DNA of 48,458 nucleotides from an uncultured Eubacterium sp. (GTDB lineage: Bacteria; Bacillota; Clostridia; Lachnospirales; Lachnospiraceae), in NCBI GenBank assembly GCA_958446835.1, contig CAUCXT010000021.1:1-48458 (forward strand), written 5' to 3'. The first letter of the stretch is position 1; every line of letters begins with the position of its first letter. The notes beneath the pieces are model-generated. The model was given only the letters and a program-made list of their open reading frames with translations. It was not told the DNA's origin and did no database searches. This document shows positions 6,603 through 15,726 of this stretch, piece by piece. Made by a program: the position numbers and the translations under genes.

Positions 6603-8738
6603 ATGAGTTATTCAGCAACACAATTAGCAAAAAAATTAGACATTTCTAGATCATATTTATATTATCTTAAAGATAATGGCGTAGTTGAAGTTGAGATAAA
6701 TGATAATGGCAGAGTTATATGGAATGAAGAAGCATACCAAAAACTTAGTGAATATATAAAGAAAAACAAAGCGGATAGTTCAGATGAGCCTAAAGATGCA
6801 CCAAAAGAATATAAAACTACTAAAATAAATAATCGCAGATATTTGGGTAATAAATATAAGTTACTTCCGTTTATTACAAGGGTAGTTGAAAATGAATGTA
6901 AAAATATAAATACAGTAGCAGATATTTTTGCAGGAACAGGTGCTGTTGCCTCTGCTTTTATTGATAAGAAGATTATTACGAATGACATTATGTATAGTAA
7001 TTACATATGTCATGTTGCATGGTTTAGTAGTGAACATTATTCAGAAGAGAAAGTTATAAAAATTATCACACAATATAACAATTTGAAAATTACTGAAGAT
7101 AATTATATGAGTGATAATTTTTCAAATACTTATTTTTCTTTGGATGATTGTAGAAAAATAGGATTTATTAGGCAGGATATAGAAGATAAATTTAATTTGG
7201 GGTATATTAACGCAAGGGAGAGAGCTTTACTAATAACATCATTGTTATATGCAATGGATAAGATTGCTAATACATGTGGACATTATGATGCCTACAGGCA
7301 GGGAGTGGAGTTTGAAAAACATTTGGAATTGTATGTTCCACAACCAGAACCTTATGTTAATGAGAATAATGTTTGTTATAATATGGATACAAACGAATTA
7401 GCACCAGAAATAGAAGCGGATTTAATCTATATTGATCCACCATATAATTCAAGACAGTATTGTGATGCGTATCATCTATTGGAAAATGTAGCCAGATGGG
7501 AAAAGCCAGAGGTATTTGGTGTTGCTAGGAAAATGGACAGAACAGCTTTAAAAAGCGATTATTGTACCCAAAAGGCAACAGTAGCATTTGAAAATCTTAT
7601 TGATTCAATTCATGCAAAGTATATTTTGCTCTCATATAATAATATGGCAAATAAAGGAAATGACAGATCTAATGCCAAAATAAGTGATGATGACATTATG
7701 AAAATTTTAAGTAAAAAGGGAAAAGTAAAAGTTTTCTCGGAAGATTACAAAGCATTTTCTACTGGAAAGTCAGATATACAGGCAAATCAGGAAAGATTAT
7801 TTTTGTGCATATGTAATAATGAAAGAAAAGAAGTTATTCCATCCGCATTGAATTATACAGGTGGAAAGTATAAATTGCTTTCGCAAATTCTTCCACTGTT
7901 TCCGAAAGATGCAGATCAGGTTGTAGATTTGTTTTGTGGTGGTTGTAATGTTGGAATAAATGTAGATTGTAACAAAGTTTTGTTTAATGATAGTAATGAA
8001 TATCTTATGGGGTTATTAGATACATTTAGACGATTAACAAAAGAAGAGATATTTGATTGGATATATAAAAGTATAGATAAATACGGATTATCATTAGTAA
8101 GTAAGAATGGATATGATTTTTATAATTGTGAAAGCTCAAAGGGATTAGGTGAATATAATAAAGCCGGTTACAATAAACTTAGAGATGATTTTAATAAAAA
8201 AGCCAGCAAAGATAATGAGTATTATTTAATGTTATATTTATTAATTGTATATTCATTTAATAATCAATTACGATTCAACAGGAAAGGAGAGTTTAATTTA
8301 CCTGTTGGCAAAAGGGATTTTAACTCTAAGATGCAGGGAAAGCTGGAAGCATTTATTGATAGAGTTAAGAGTGGAGATTATAGGTTTACAACAGATGACT
8401 TTAGGAATGTAAGTATGGAAGGCTATACAGATAAAAGTTTTTTCTATGCTGATCCTCCTTATTTGATAACATGTGCAACTTATAATGAACAAGCCGGATG
8501 GACAGAAAATGATGAAAAAGATTTGCTGAATTATCTTGAAGAGCTTGATAAAAAAGGGATTAGATTTGCCTTATCTAATGTATTGGAAAGTAAGGGTAAG
8601 AAAAATGTAATACTCTCGGAATGGATTAATCAAAATAAGAAATTTAAAGCTATTCCATTGAATTATGATTATACCAACTCAAATTATCATACAAAAAAGG
8701 ATGGAATAACTAAGGAAGTGTTAGTAGTAAACTATTGA
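6603..8738 (+). CDS. Tandem-domain DNA adenine methyltransferase with N-terminal HTH
   Basis: A 711-residue protein with two D12-class adenine-N6 methyltransferase domains. Residues 1-50 (YSATQLAKKLDISRSYLYYL) form a MerR/Xre-like helix-turn-helix. Domain 1 has LGNKYKLLPF (81-90), the AdoMet motif DIFAGTGAVASAF (107-119) and the catalytic IDPPYN near 277. Domain 2 has TGGKYKLL near 419, DLFCGGCNVG near 441 and ADPPY near 616. Two fused catalytic domains, as in M.FokI, let one protein methylate both strands of an asymmetric site. This agrees with the AlwI-type endonuclease 16 bases downstream. The N-terminal HTH suggests self-regulation of the operon, which is inferred. Confidence 0.92.
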   Translation: MSYSATQLAKKLDISRSYLYYLKDNGVVEVEINDNGRVIWNEEAYQKLSEYIKKNKADSSDEPKDAPKEYKTTKINNRRYLGNKYKLLPFITRVVENECKNINTVADIFAGTGAVASAFIDKKIITNDIMYSNYICHVAWFSSEHYSEEKVIKIITQYNNLKITEDNYMSDNFSNTYFSLDDCRKIGFIRQDIEDKFNLGYINARERALLITSLLYAMDKIANTCGHYDAYRQGVEFEKHLELYVPQPEPYVNENNVCYNMDTNELAPEIEADLIYIDPPYNSRQYCDAYHLLENVARWEKPEVFGVARKMDRTALKSDYCTQKATVAFENLIDSIHAKYILLSYNNMANKGNDRSNAKISDDDIMKILSKKGKVKVFSEDYKAFSTGKSDIQANQERLFLCICNNERKEVIPSALNYTGGKYKLLSQILPLFPKDADQVVDLFCGGCNVGINVDCNKVLFNDSNEYLMGLLDTFRRLTKEEIFDWIYKSIDKYGLSLVSKNGYDFYNCESSKGLGEYNKAGYNKLRDDFNKKASKDNEYYLMLYLLIVYSFNNQLRFNRKGEFNLPVGKRDFNSKMQGKLEAFIDRVKSGDYRFTTDDFRNVSMEGYTDKSFFYADPPYLITCATYNEQAGWTENDEKDLLNYLEELDKKGIRFALSNVLESKGKKNVILSEWINQNKKFKAIPLNYDYTNSNYHTKKDGITKEVLVVNY

Positions 8739-8754
8739 TTAGAGGAGATATTTT

Positions 8755-10755
8755 ATGGCAAAAAAGATTGGATTTAAAAGTTATTGCTGGGCTATTGGTA
8801 CAACAAGCTATCGTACTGACAACTTTAATCTGAGTATAGAAAAACAATTGCATTTACTGAGGCAATTCAGAGAGTTGGAAGAAAATAAAAACAAGAAGTG
8901 GGAAAATAATAAAAAGTTTCAAGCAGAATATTACAATTTTTTGAAAGAAAATAACTTTGTAAAAGGAGATGCTGCTCTTCCAGATAAAGATGCAAGAGAA
9001 AAAACATCAGGATTAAGAGATATAGGACTTCTAGATGATGAGCGTAACATAACAGAAGCAGGATTAGAACTGTTAAGAATCACTGATTCAGCAGATTTTT
9101 CAGCGGATAATTTTTTGGAAATTCCGAAGGACAGCTTTTTATATTTCAAACAGATGTTAAAAACATCAAATGTTGTAGAGGGAAAAATCGTAAGACCTTT
9201 TGTCGTATTTCTGTATGCTGTAAATGAATTAGGTTATCTCACAAATGATGAGTTTACATATCTATTACCATTATGTGTAGATGAGCATACTACAAAAAAT
9301 ATAGTTAAGAGTATAAAGAACTATCGCGAGACTGGCGAGAAAGATTTTGATGATATTATTTTATCCGTTTTGATGGAAAAAGATAATTATAAACAGGCGT
9401 TGAATTTGTTGAAAACAGAACCTATCTCAGAAGAATTGATATGTAACGTTGGAATCAATAGAAAAAGTGCAAAATATGACAAGCCATATTATACCTTATA
9501 TTCCTTATTAAAAAAGATTGTATTTTCAAAAGATAATCTTGCATTAGAATTTTATGAAGCTACAAAGAAATTAACCAATAGTAAGGTTGGAGGAGCTTGG
9601 AGAAAATATTTCTTCAACAGTAGTGCACGAAGTGTAATTTCAAGAGAGGGGCTATCTGTACTTAATACTGTTCCTATATTACAGGTAACAACAGAAGAAC
9701 AGTTTAATGAAGAATTTTTTAAGGTGGTGCATACTTTTAAGGCTAGAGCAACATTATCAGATTACTTTGATTTGAATAGAAGATATTTCAAAATAACAGA
9801 TATCGTTTTGTTTGAGGATAATAAGGTAAAACTGGATGTACTTCCACAATGCTATATTGAGATTATAGCAGGAAATCTGTTAAATATAGCTTTTGAACAG
9901 ACAGAGTTATTACCCCAAAATTCAAAGCTTAAAGATATAGATTCATTTTTTGATATAGATATAAATATTTTATATCAAAAATTAGGATGTGCTCTAGGTA
10001 CCAGCGTAGCCAATAAAGAGATGGCTCAGAAGGTTATAAAAGATGAGCGTTACACAAGATTTAATAAGCTTATAGATGACAAGTTTGATAAAAATACTAT
10101 TATTAGACTGCTTGATGATTTTGAAAGCAGAAATGACGATGAAATAAGAAGCATAGTTACAGACAATGCGGATATTCCTACAATATTTGAATATGTGCTT
10201 GGTATAGCATGGTATATAATCAGTGAACGAAAAGGTGATGTTCTTGAATATATGAATTTATCATTAGAAGCGGATTTATTACCGAAGACTCATGCTGGAG
10301 GCGGAGAAGCTGATATAGTCTGGAAGTATGAAATGACATATGAATATCCTAAGCATACATTGTTAATAGAAGCAACTCTTGCAGATGGTCAAAATCAGCG
10401 TAGAATGGAAATGGAGCCAGTATCAAGACATTTGGGAGATTATTGTCTGGCACATCCTGAAGACGAAGCATATTGCGTGTTTATTACAACATTTCTAAAT
10501 AATAATGTAATATCAGATTTTCGGGCTAGAAGGTTTATGGAGTATTATAATAACGCAGGAACTAAGTATATTACAGGAATGAAAATTCTTCCTATACAGA
10601 CTACAGAGCTTAAAACATTACTAAGATTTGATGTTAAGTATCCACAGATATACAAAATGTTAGATGAAGCTTATAAAACAGAAGGGTCACCTAAAGAGTG
10701 GTATGAGAATAGTATTGTGAGAGAAACTGGTATGTATAATGGACAGGAGATTTAG
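8755..10755 (+). CDS. AlwI-family type IIS restriction endonuclease
   Basis: A 666-residue endonuclease. The N-terminus (SYRTDNFNLSIEKQLHLLRQ, then FLKENNFVKGDA and DAREKTSGLRDIGLLDDERN) is typical of AlwI-family enzymes, which cut a few bases outside an asymmetric site. The nuclease core is in the C-terminal third: HAGGGEADIVWKYE near residue 512 and LLIEATLADGQNQRRMEMEP near 536 give the D...E-x-T pattern of a PD-(D/E)XK-type centre. It is coupled to the tandem methyltransferase, which would protect both strands of such a site. The recognition sequence cannot be read from the protein; AlwI itself recognises GGATC. Confidence 0.9.
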   Translation: MAKKIGFKSYCWAIGTTSYRTDNFNLSIEKQLHLLRQFRELEENKNKKWENNKKFQAEYYNFLKENNFVKGDAALPDKDAREKTSGLRDIGLLDDERNITEAGLELLRITDSADFSADNFLEIPKDSFLYFKQMLKTSNVVEGKIVRPFVVFLYAVNELGYLTNDEFTYLLPLCVDEHTTKNIVKSIKNYRETGEKDFDDIILSVLMEKDNYKQALNLLKTEPISEELICNVGINRKSAKYDKPYYTLYSLLKKIVFSKDNLALEFYEATKKLTNSKVGGAWRKYFFNSSARSVISREGLSVLNTVPILQVTTEEQFNEEFFKVVHTFKARATLSDYFDLNRRYFKITDIVLFEDNKVKLDVLPQCYIEIIAGNLLNIAFEQTELLPQNSKLKDIDSFFDIDINILYQKLGCALGTSVANKEMAQKVIKDERYTRFNKLIDDKFDKNTIIRLLDDFESRNDDEIRSIVTDNADIPTIFEYVLGIAWYIISERKGDVLEYMNLSLEADLLPKTHAGGGEADIVWKYEMTYEYPKHTLLIEATLADGQNQRRMEMEPVSRHLGDYCLAHPEDEAYCVFITTFLNNNVISDFRARRFMEYYNNAGTKYITGMKILPIQTTELKTLLRFDVKYPQIYKMLDEAYKTEGSPKEWYENSIVRETGMYNGQEI

Positions 10756-10804
10756 GATAATTTCATAAGTGGCATTGTTATTTATATGTTAATTTGGTTT
10801 AATT

Positions 10805-10835
10805 GCACTTCAGGATTGATTTCTGGAGTGCTTTT
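10805..10835 (+). terminator. Terminator of the restriction-modification operon
   Basis: GCACTTCAG (10805-10813) pairs with CTGGAGTGC (10823-10831, one G-U) and is followed by TTTT. It separates the restriction pair from the DUF262/PHP-ATPase unit, so these are two transcription units. Confidence 0.75.
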
Positions 10836-10936
10836 ATAATATATAATTGTTTATTATTTTATATTTATGACACTAAATAGAGTCATTGATGAATGACGAA
10901 AAAAAATAAGAAATAATAAAAAAACGATAGAGTCTA

Positions 10937-10965
10937 TTGAAAAAAGCTTTGAATAGTGTTATTTT
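10937..10965 (+). promoter_or_regulatory. Putative promoter of the DUF262/PHP-ATPase operon
   Basis: TTGAAA (10937-10942), 17 bases, TATTTT (10960-10965), followed by AGGAGG and ATG 10996. Weak consensus but correctly placed after the upstream terminator. Confidence 0.45.
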
Positions 10966-10995
10966 AACTATAAGAATAATATTAGGAGGTATTTT

Positions 10996-12192
10996 ATGGC
11001 ACTTGTTATGGCTTTTTCGTATGATTCAAGACCAATCCAGACTATATTGAATCAAATTAGGAATATAAATAAAAGAGATGGTATTGATCTTCAACCTAAT
11101 TATCAAAGGGGATATATATGGAGTTCGGATTTTAAAGATAAATTATTATATAGTATCATTAAAAGCTATCCTATTGGAAATGTGAGCTTAAGAGTACGTA
11201 CTGAAAAAAATGAAAAAGGAGCTATGCAAGAGGTTGTAGATGGACAACAAAGATTGACTACAATATATAAATTTATTGAAAACGAGTATGTTATTCAAAG
11301 TGATATATCTAAAGACATTATAGAATACATTATAGAATATATGGGGGAAGATACGGATGAAAAATTAAATAGGCTAAAAAAAAGAATGCATAATAAAGGC
11401 AAAATATCTATTTCATTTAAGCAACTTCCTGAGGCAATACAAGATAATATTTTAGCATATAATATATCTATTACAAATATAACAAATGCATCTGATGATG
11501 AGATAACAGAGTATTTTCGTTACTTGCAGAATCAAGAAAGACTTAGGGCAGGAGAATTACTTAATTCGATACCAGATACAGAGCTTGAAAAGTATTTGAA
11601 TCAGATTGAAAAGAAGGAAATTTTATTATCAAAGTTAGCGTTTCAAAATAAAAGAAAGCAGTTTGATCGCGTTTTCTATAGTATTGTAGGATTAATAGAT
11701 GGTCAAATAGGTTTTGGCGTGACTGATAAGGAAGTTATGAAATTCCTAGATAGCTGTAAGGATTTAAATGATGATACGATAAAAAGTGTAAATTATTTGA
11801 TTGAGACATTAAATGAAATAGCTGATGATGAATCTATACCTGTAAATTATATTTCATGTAATGCAAGAGCAATGAAATTTTTATTGCTTTTAATAGTTCT
11901 GGGATTGGTTGATTTTAAAACTGATTGTAAAAACAAATTAAAAGCATTAGATGCCATAAATGAAAAATTGTCAGCATTTAGTTCAGCAAAAGCAGATAGC
12001 GTAATGAAAGCTTTTTCTGGTTATTCAAATACTGTAATAGAAGAGTATAGATTGCTTGCGCTGATATCTAAAGGGGGGCATTCATTCAAAAGAGTAAAAA
12101 ATAGAATGGAAATATTGGCATATTATATTAATAATTTTGACAATAGAGAACAATCATCTGGAATTATACTTGTTGAGGAAACAGATGAGTGA
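10996..12192 (+). CDS. DUF262 domain protein (ParB/GmrS-like fold), candidate defence subunit
   Basis: A 398-residue DUF262 protein. The family hallmarks are the LQPNYQRGYIWSSDFKDKLL block near residues 35-55, the YPIGNVSL segment and the VVDGQQRLTTIYKF motif near 80-93. In GmrS and SspE the equivalent DGQQR motif sits in a nucleotide-binding fold of the ParB/sulfiredoxin type and is needed for hydrolysis. There is no HNH DUF1524 domain at the C-terminus, unlike GmrSD or BrxU, so nuclease activity would have to come from a partner. AGGAGG precedes ATG 10996. The PHP-ATPase gene follows after 58 bases on the same strand, suggesting the two act together. Confidence 0.88.
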   Translation: MALVMAFSYDSRPIQTILNQIRNINKRDGIDLQPNYQRGYIWSSDFKDKLLYSIIKSYPIGNVSLRVRTEKNEKGAMQEVVDGQQRLTTIYKFIENEYVIQSDISKDIIEYIIEYMGEDTDEKLNRLKKRMHNKGKISISFKQLPEAIQDNILAYNISITNITNASDDEITEYFRYLQNQERLRAGELLNSIPDTELEKYLNQIEKKEILLSKLAFQNKRKQFDRVFYSIVGLIDGQIGFGVTDKEVMKFLDSCKDLNDDTIKSVNYLIETLNEIADDESIPVNYISCNARAMKFLLLLIVLGLVDFKTDCKNKLKALDAINEKLSAFSSAKADSVMKAFSGYSNTVIEEYRLLALISKGGHSFKRVKNRMEILAYYINNFDNREQSSGIILVEETDE

Positions 12193-12250
12193 TTGGAATA
12201 TATAAAAAATTTAATGTGTTGCGTAATTGTAAGATGAAAGAAGGTATATT

Positions 12251-15157
12251 ATGGTAAACAGAGGATCAGAATGGAGATTATGGAATTTACATATGCATTC
12301 TGCATATTCAAAAGAAACTAGAACTAAAATGTCAGTTAAAGAAATCTTTGATAAGTTAATTGAAAAAAATATTTCGATGTTTTCAATTACAGATCATTCT
12401 AATGTGGATGCATTGGATGATATTTGGAATATATACGAAAATCAGGGAAATGAAAAAGGCTTATATAAAGATCAGATTAATTTTATTCCTGGAATAGAAA
12501 TTAAAACTGATAAGGGGAAGAAGGGGGTACACTTGATTTGTGTATTTCCACAAAAAATAAAAATTAGTGAAACCTATGTTAAGTCAACCAGACAGAACAT
12601 ATATGATAATTTTTGCTCGGTTCTAGGGTTAACCGAAAGTAAAATTACAGCTAATGGCAATGGTGATTATGGAAAAGGACTATTAACAAGCATTGTTAAT
12701 TTTGAGGCAGCTGTTGAATTAACACATAAATTAGGAGGTCTTGTTATTATACATGGTGGGGATAAACATGGTAGTATTGAAAATGAAATGACACATGTGT
12801 TGAAGAAAGAACCTACACCAGAAGAAATTTATGAAACTTTAGATATTACGAAAAGTGAAATAATAGAAAAAAAGATAGATATAGTTGAATTGCCCAATCA
12901 TAAAAAGAAAGAAGCAAAAAATGCAAAATTTTATAAGAATGTGTTTGGAAAGCCATGTATGGTTGCATCAGATTCTCACGAGAAAAGTGATTATGAAAGT
13001 ATGGAAGAAAGATGCACATGGGTTAAGGCAGATTGTAGTTTTGAAGGATTGAGACAAGCACTGATTGACTACGACAATCGTATGTATTTGGGGGATGTGC
13101 CAGAACAAATTGAACGTATAAAGAAAAATCCAACCAAATATATTGACAAGGTAGTTATTAATTGGACTGATAATTATGACGGAAATAAAGGTAAGTGGTT
13201 TAAAAATATATGTATTCCAATGAATCCAGGCTTGATAAGTATTATAGGTAATAAAGGAAATGGAAAATCTGCAATAGCTGAAATAATAGGATTGTTAGCA
13301 GATAGTCATAATTACGAAAAATTTGCCTTTTTAAATAGGGGGAAATTTTTGAAAAATAAGCTGGCATCTAATTTTGAAGCATCGTTAATATGGGAGAATA
13401 ATGGAGAAACTACTAAGAAGAATCTTTCGGATATTCCTGATGTAAATAATGTAGAACGATGTCAATGTATTCCACAACAGTATTTTGAAGAAATCTGTAC
13501 AGATACGGAATTTAAGCGTTTTTCTGATGAAATAAATCATGTTATTTTTTCTAGATTGACAGAAATTGACAAAGAGAACTGCAGAGGCTTTGATGAGTTG
13601 ATAGATAAGTATACTAAATCAACAGAAGAAAATATAGGTTTTTTGATTAATGATTTAACAAATGTTAATAGGAAGATTATTGATAAAGAAACAAAACTTC
13701 TATCAACATATAAAATAAGGCAGGAGGCTTTGTTAAAAGATGCAAAAACTCAGTTAGAAGCTCATATGTCTATAAAACCTAAAAAAATTGATAAACCTGA
13801 ACTACCAAAAGAAAAGCAGGAAATGTATGACTCAGTTTTAGAAAAAATAAAAGAATTGTCAAATCAAAGTGAAAATGAAAATCAGAAATTATTTTCATTA
13901 AATGAAAAGGCTCGTAAGTTACAAGACATATTGGAGGAAGTTGATGAAATACATAACCGTTTTGCAAAGTCTATGGAACATATTAATGAAGAATTATTTG
14001 AGTTTGATTTGAGTGTTAATTCTATTTTTGATTTAAAAGTCAACAAAGAGAAAGTAAATGCAAAGAAAACTGAAATAGATCAACTTATAACTGAAGTGAA
14101 GGATAAGCTAGAGAATCCTGAAAGTGGTTTGGAAATCCAGCTTATCAAGTATACAAAAGAGAAAAATGATATTGTTGCAGAAGAAGATAAGCATATACAA
14201 GAATATAATGAATATTTAAACAATTTGAAGGAATGGAGTGATATTGAGAAAACTTGTAGGGAGGCAGTAAAAGTTGTAGAAGACGAAATAAAGTATATAA
14301 GTGGAGGAATCCAGGGAGATTTAAAGTCGTTATATATTAAACGAGATGAAATAGCAAGGGATATACTTGAAGAAAAAAAGAAAATAATACAGATATATAA
14401 TAGGTTTAAAAAGCCGGTAGATGATTTTTTGAGCAAAAATGGTGACCTATTAAGTGACTATAGCATATGTATTAGGTCAGGGTTGGCTATTGATACAACA
14501 TTTGAAAAGAATTTGTTCGACTATATAAATAGGCAGAAAAGAAATGTTTTTAAAGAAGATAATTATCAATTATATAAAACGATTGAAGAGTTAGGAGATA
14601 TTGAATGCATTGAAGAGTATTTGAATATTCCTAATAAGATTATTGAAAAAATGAGTGAGTTTCCGGATGGTATCATTCCGCAAATTAAGGAAAGTAGGAT
14701 GCTTGATTTTTATAATTATTTATTCGGATTAGGATATCTTACAAATAAATATGAATTAGTTAGTGATGGCAAGACTTTAGACAAATTATCGCCAGGAGAA
14801 AGAGGAGCATTATTACTAATTTTTTATTTACTATTAGATTTGAGAGATATTCCGTTAGTAATTGATCAGCCAGAAGATAATTTAGATAATCAAAGCGTAA
14901 CTAAAGTCCTTGTACCATTTATTCAGACGGCTAAAAATAGGAGACAAATTATATTGGTCACACATAATCCTAATTTAGCAGTTGTGGCGGATTCTGATCA
15001 AATCATTCATGTAAAAATAGATAAAGAAAATGATCAATTGGTTGAGGTCGAGGCTGGTGGCATAGAGAACGATGTAATTAATCAGGCTATTGTTACAATA
15101 TTAGAGGGAACGATGCTTTCATTTAAAAAAAGAGAATTGAAATATATAGAGGAATAA
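12251..15157 (+). CDS. PHP-phosphoesterase/SMC-like ATPase fusion (TrlF-like)
   Basis: A 968-residue protein in two parts. Residues 1-270 are a PHP metal-dependent phosphoesterase: NLHMHSAYS (12-20), ITDHSNVD near 45, IPGIEIKT near 78, a VIIHGGDKHGS segment near 170 and VASDSHEKSD near 238. Residues 300-968 are an SMC/RecF-type ATPase: Walker A IGNKGNGKSA near 332, a long Lys/Glu-rich coiled coil (about 440-700), the ABC signature LSPGERG near 845, Walker B LVIDQPEDNLD near 868 and the H-loop THNP near 903. All metal ligands and ATPase motifs look intact. The layout resembles ATP-gated nucleases such as OLD or Septu with a PHP domain as effector. A defence role is inferred from architecture and from the neighbouring restriction genes. 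Confidence 0.9.
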   Translation: MVNRGSEWRLWNLHMHSAYSKETRTKMSVKEIFDKLIEKNISMFSITDHSNVDALDDIWNIYENQGNEKGLYKDQINFIPGIEIKTDKGKKGVHLICVFPQKIKISETYVKSTRQNIYDNFCSVLGLTESKITANGNGDYGKGLLTSIVNFEAAVELTHKLGGLVIIHGGDKHGSIENEMTHVLKKEPTPEEIYETLDITKSEIIEKKIDIVELPNHKKKEAKNAKFYKNVFGKPCMVASDSHEKSDYESMEERCTWVKADCSFEGLRQALIDYDNRMYLGDVPEQIERIKKNPTKYIDKVVINWTDNYDGNKGKWFKNICIPMNPGLISIIGNKGNGKSAIAEIIGLLADSHNYEKFAFLNRGKFLKNKLASNFEASLIWENNGETTKKNLSDIPDVNNVERCQCIPQQYFEEICTDTEFKRFSDEINHVIFSRLTEIDKENCRGFDELIDKYTKSTEENIGFLINDLTNVNRKIIDKETKLLSTYKIRQEALLKDAKTQLEAHMSIKPKKIDKPELPKEKQEMYDSVLEKIKELSNQSENENQKLFSLNEKARKLQDILEEVDEIHNRFAKSMEHINEELFEFDLSVNSIFDLKVNKEKVNAKKTEIDQLITEVKDKLENPESGLEIQLIKYTKEKNDIVAEEDKHIQEYNEYLNNLKEWSDIEKTCREAVKVVEDEIKYISGGIQGDLKSLYIKRDEIARDILEEKKKIIQIYNRFKKPVDDFLSKNGDLLSDYSICIRSGLAIDTTFEKNLFDYINRQKRNVFKEDNYQLYKTIEELGDIECIEEYLNIPNKIIEKMSEFPDGIIPQIKESRMLDFYNYLFGLGYLTNKYELVSDGKTLDKLSPGERGALLLIFYLLLDLRDIPLVIDQPEDNLDNQSVTKVLVPFIQTAKNRRQIILVTHNPNLAVVADSDQIIHVKIDKENDQLVEVEAGGIENDVINQAIVTILEGTMLSFKKRELKYIEE

Positions 15158-15166
15158 AAGCACACT

Positions 15167-15406
15167 TTATGGACTCCAATCCTCATCCATAGCATCAGCC
15201 TAAGCCTGCAACTCGCAATCAAGAGCAAGTGCAGCATACATAAGCGGATTATCAATTGCAAGGTTATCAATAAGTCTTTGAGAGTTAGGTGTAGTATGGA
15301 GATTCTTTTCAGCTTCAGCACATGATAAGAATAGTAATGTATTATCAGCAAAAGCAATATCAATTCCGTTCTTGTATTGATTATAGTAAGCAAAATGTAT
15401 TTTCAT
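15167..15406 (-). pseudogene. DUF6061-like small gene broken by an in-frame amber codon
   Basis: From ATG 15406 (AAAGGA 9 bases before it) the minus strand encodes 68 residues beginning MKIHFAYYNQYKNGIDIAFA and ending ALDCELQA, then TAG at 15202-15200. Translation in the same frame continues as ADAMDEDWSP to TAA 15169-15167. A Trp codon TGG changed to TAG would explain this. The NSQRLIDNLAIDNPLMYA stretch resembles the DUF6061 family of Lachnospiraceae (function unknown). The gene is the last one inside the right end of the element and converges with the PHP-ATPase gene. It could still make a slightly shortened protein. Confidence 0.6.
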
Positions 15407-15473
15407 AGTAGTAGTTCCTTTCTTTGTTAAAGTAATGAGTAGTCTTGGGAATGTGTGGGCAGTCAACCGCATA

Positions 15474-15489
15474 CAACACATATGCAACA
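15474..15489 (+). repeat. Candidate integrase arm-type binding site, right
   Basis: Identical 16-mer to 1679-1694, in the same orientation, between the DUF6061-like gene and the right core repeat. Confidence 0.6.
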
Positions 15490-15538
15490 CTGCCATACAC
15501 AAATCCTATATTTATGGGCTTTTCAAGCTATCAAAACG

Positions 15539-15558
15539 TTCTCAAAGAGATAATTTTT
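15539..15558 (+). repeat. attR: right attachment repeat
   Basis: Matches the rpsI 3' end at 1570-1589 at 19 of 20 positions and still spells F-S-K-R-stop when read in that frame. The original rpsI terminator follows 33 bases downstream, as expected for the chromosomal side of the insertion. The stretch 15407-15786 otherwise contains only the arm site, this terminator and the next promoter. Confidence 0.88.
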
Positions 15559-15591
15559 GCGCATGCTACAGGCAGCGTAATGATAAAAATG

Positions 15592-15630
15592 GAGAGTCGA
15601 TACAAGGTTACTTGTACGGCTCTCTTTTTT
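15592..15630 (+). terminator. Displaced native rpsI terminator
   Basis: GAGAGTCGATACAAG (15592-15606) pairs with CTTGTACGGCTCTC (15611-15624) around a GTTA loop with one bulge, followed by TTTTTT. Before insertion this lay about 40 bases after the rpsI stop codon. Confidence 0.85.
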
Positions 15631-15726
15631 GTGCTTGTGAGTGTGACAATAAGAACGTAATTTAATGTTACAGAATGTTATATATTCATTTTAGGATTTT
15701 GATTCGTGGGTGGTTTTAATTACCAT

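Larger units (their letters stand above)
1570..15558. mobile_element. Integrative mobilizable element inserted in the 3' end of rpsI
   Basis: Direct repeats of 20 bases with one mismatch (1570-1589 and 15539-15558, shared core AAGAGATAATTTTT) bound about 14 kb. An integrase gene lies immediately inside the left end. Contents in order: int, XRE regulator, small DNA-binding-like gene, RepA-like ATPase, candidate oriT, MobV relaxase, type II restriction-modification pair, DUF262 gene, PHP-ATPase gene, and a broken DUF6061-like gene. No type IV secretion genes were seen, so it should be mobilizable rather than self-conjugative. The 3' end of rpsI is a known integration target of tyrosine-recombinase elements in Firmicutes. 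The element is visibly more A+T-rich than the flanking core genes. The exact crossover within the repeat cannot be read from the sequence. Confidence 0.9.

Noticed and set aside
15435..15665. Plus-strand frames of 71-76 codons across attR
   Set aside because: They cover an arm site, the core repeat and a terminator, have no ribosome site and no protein-like composition.
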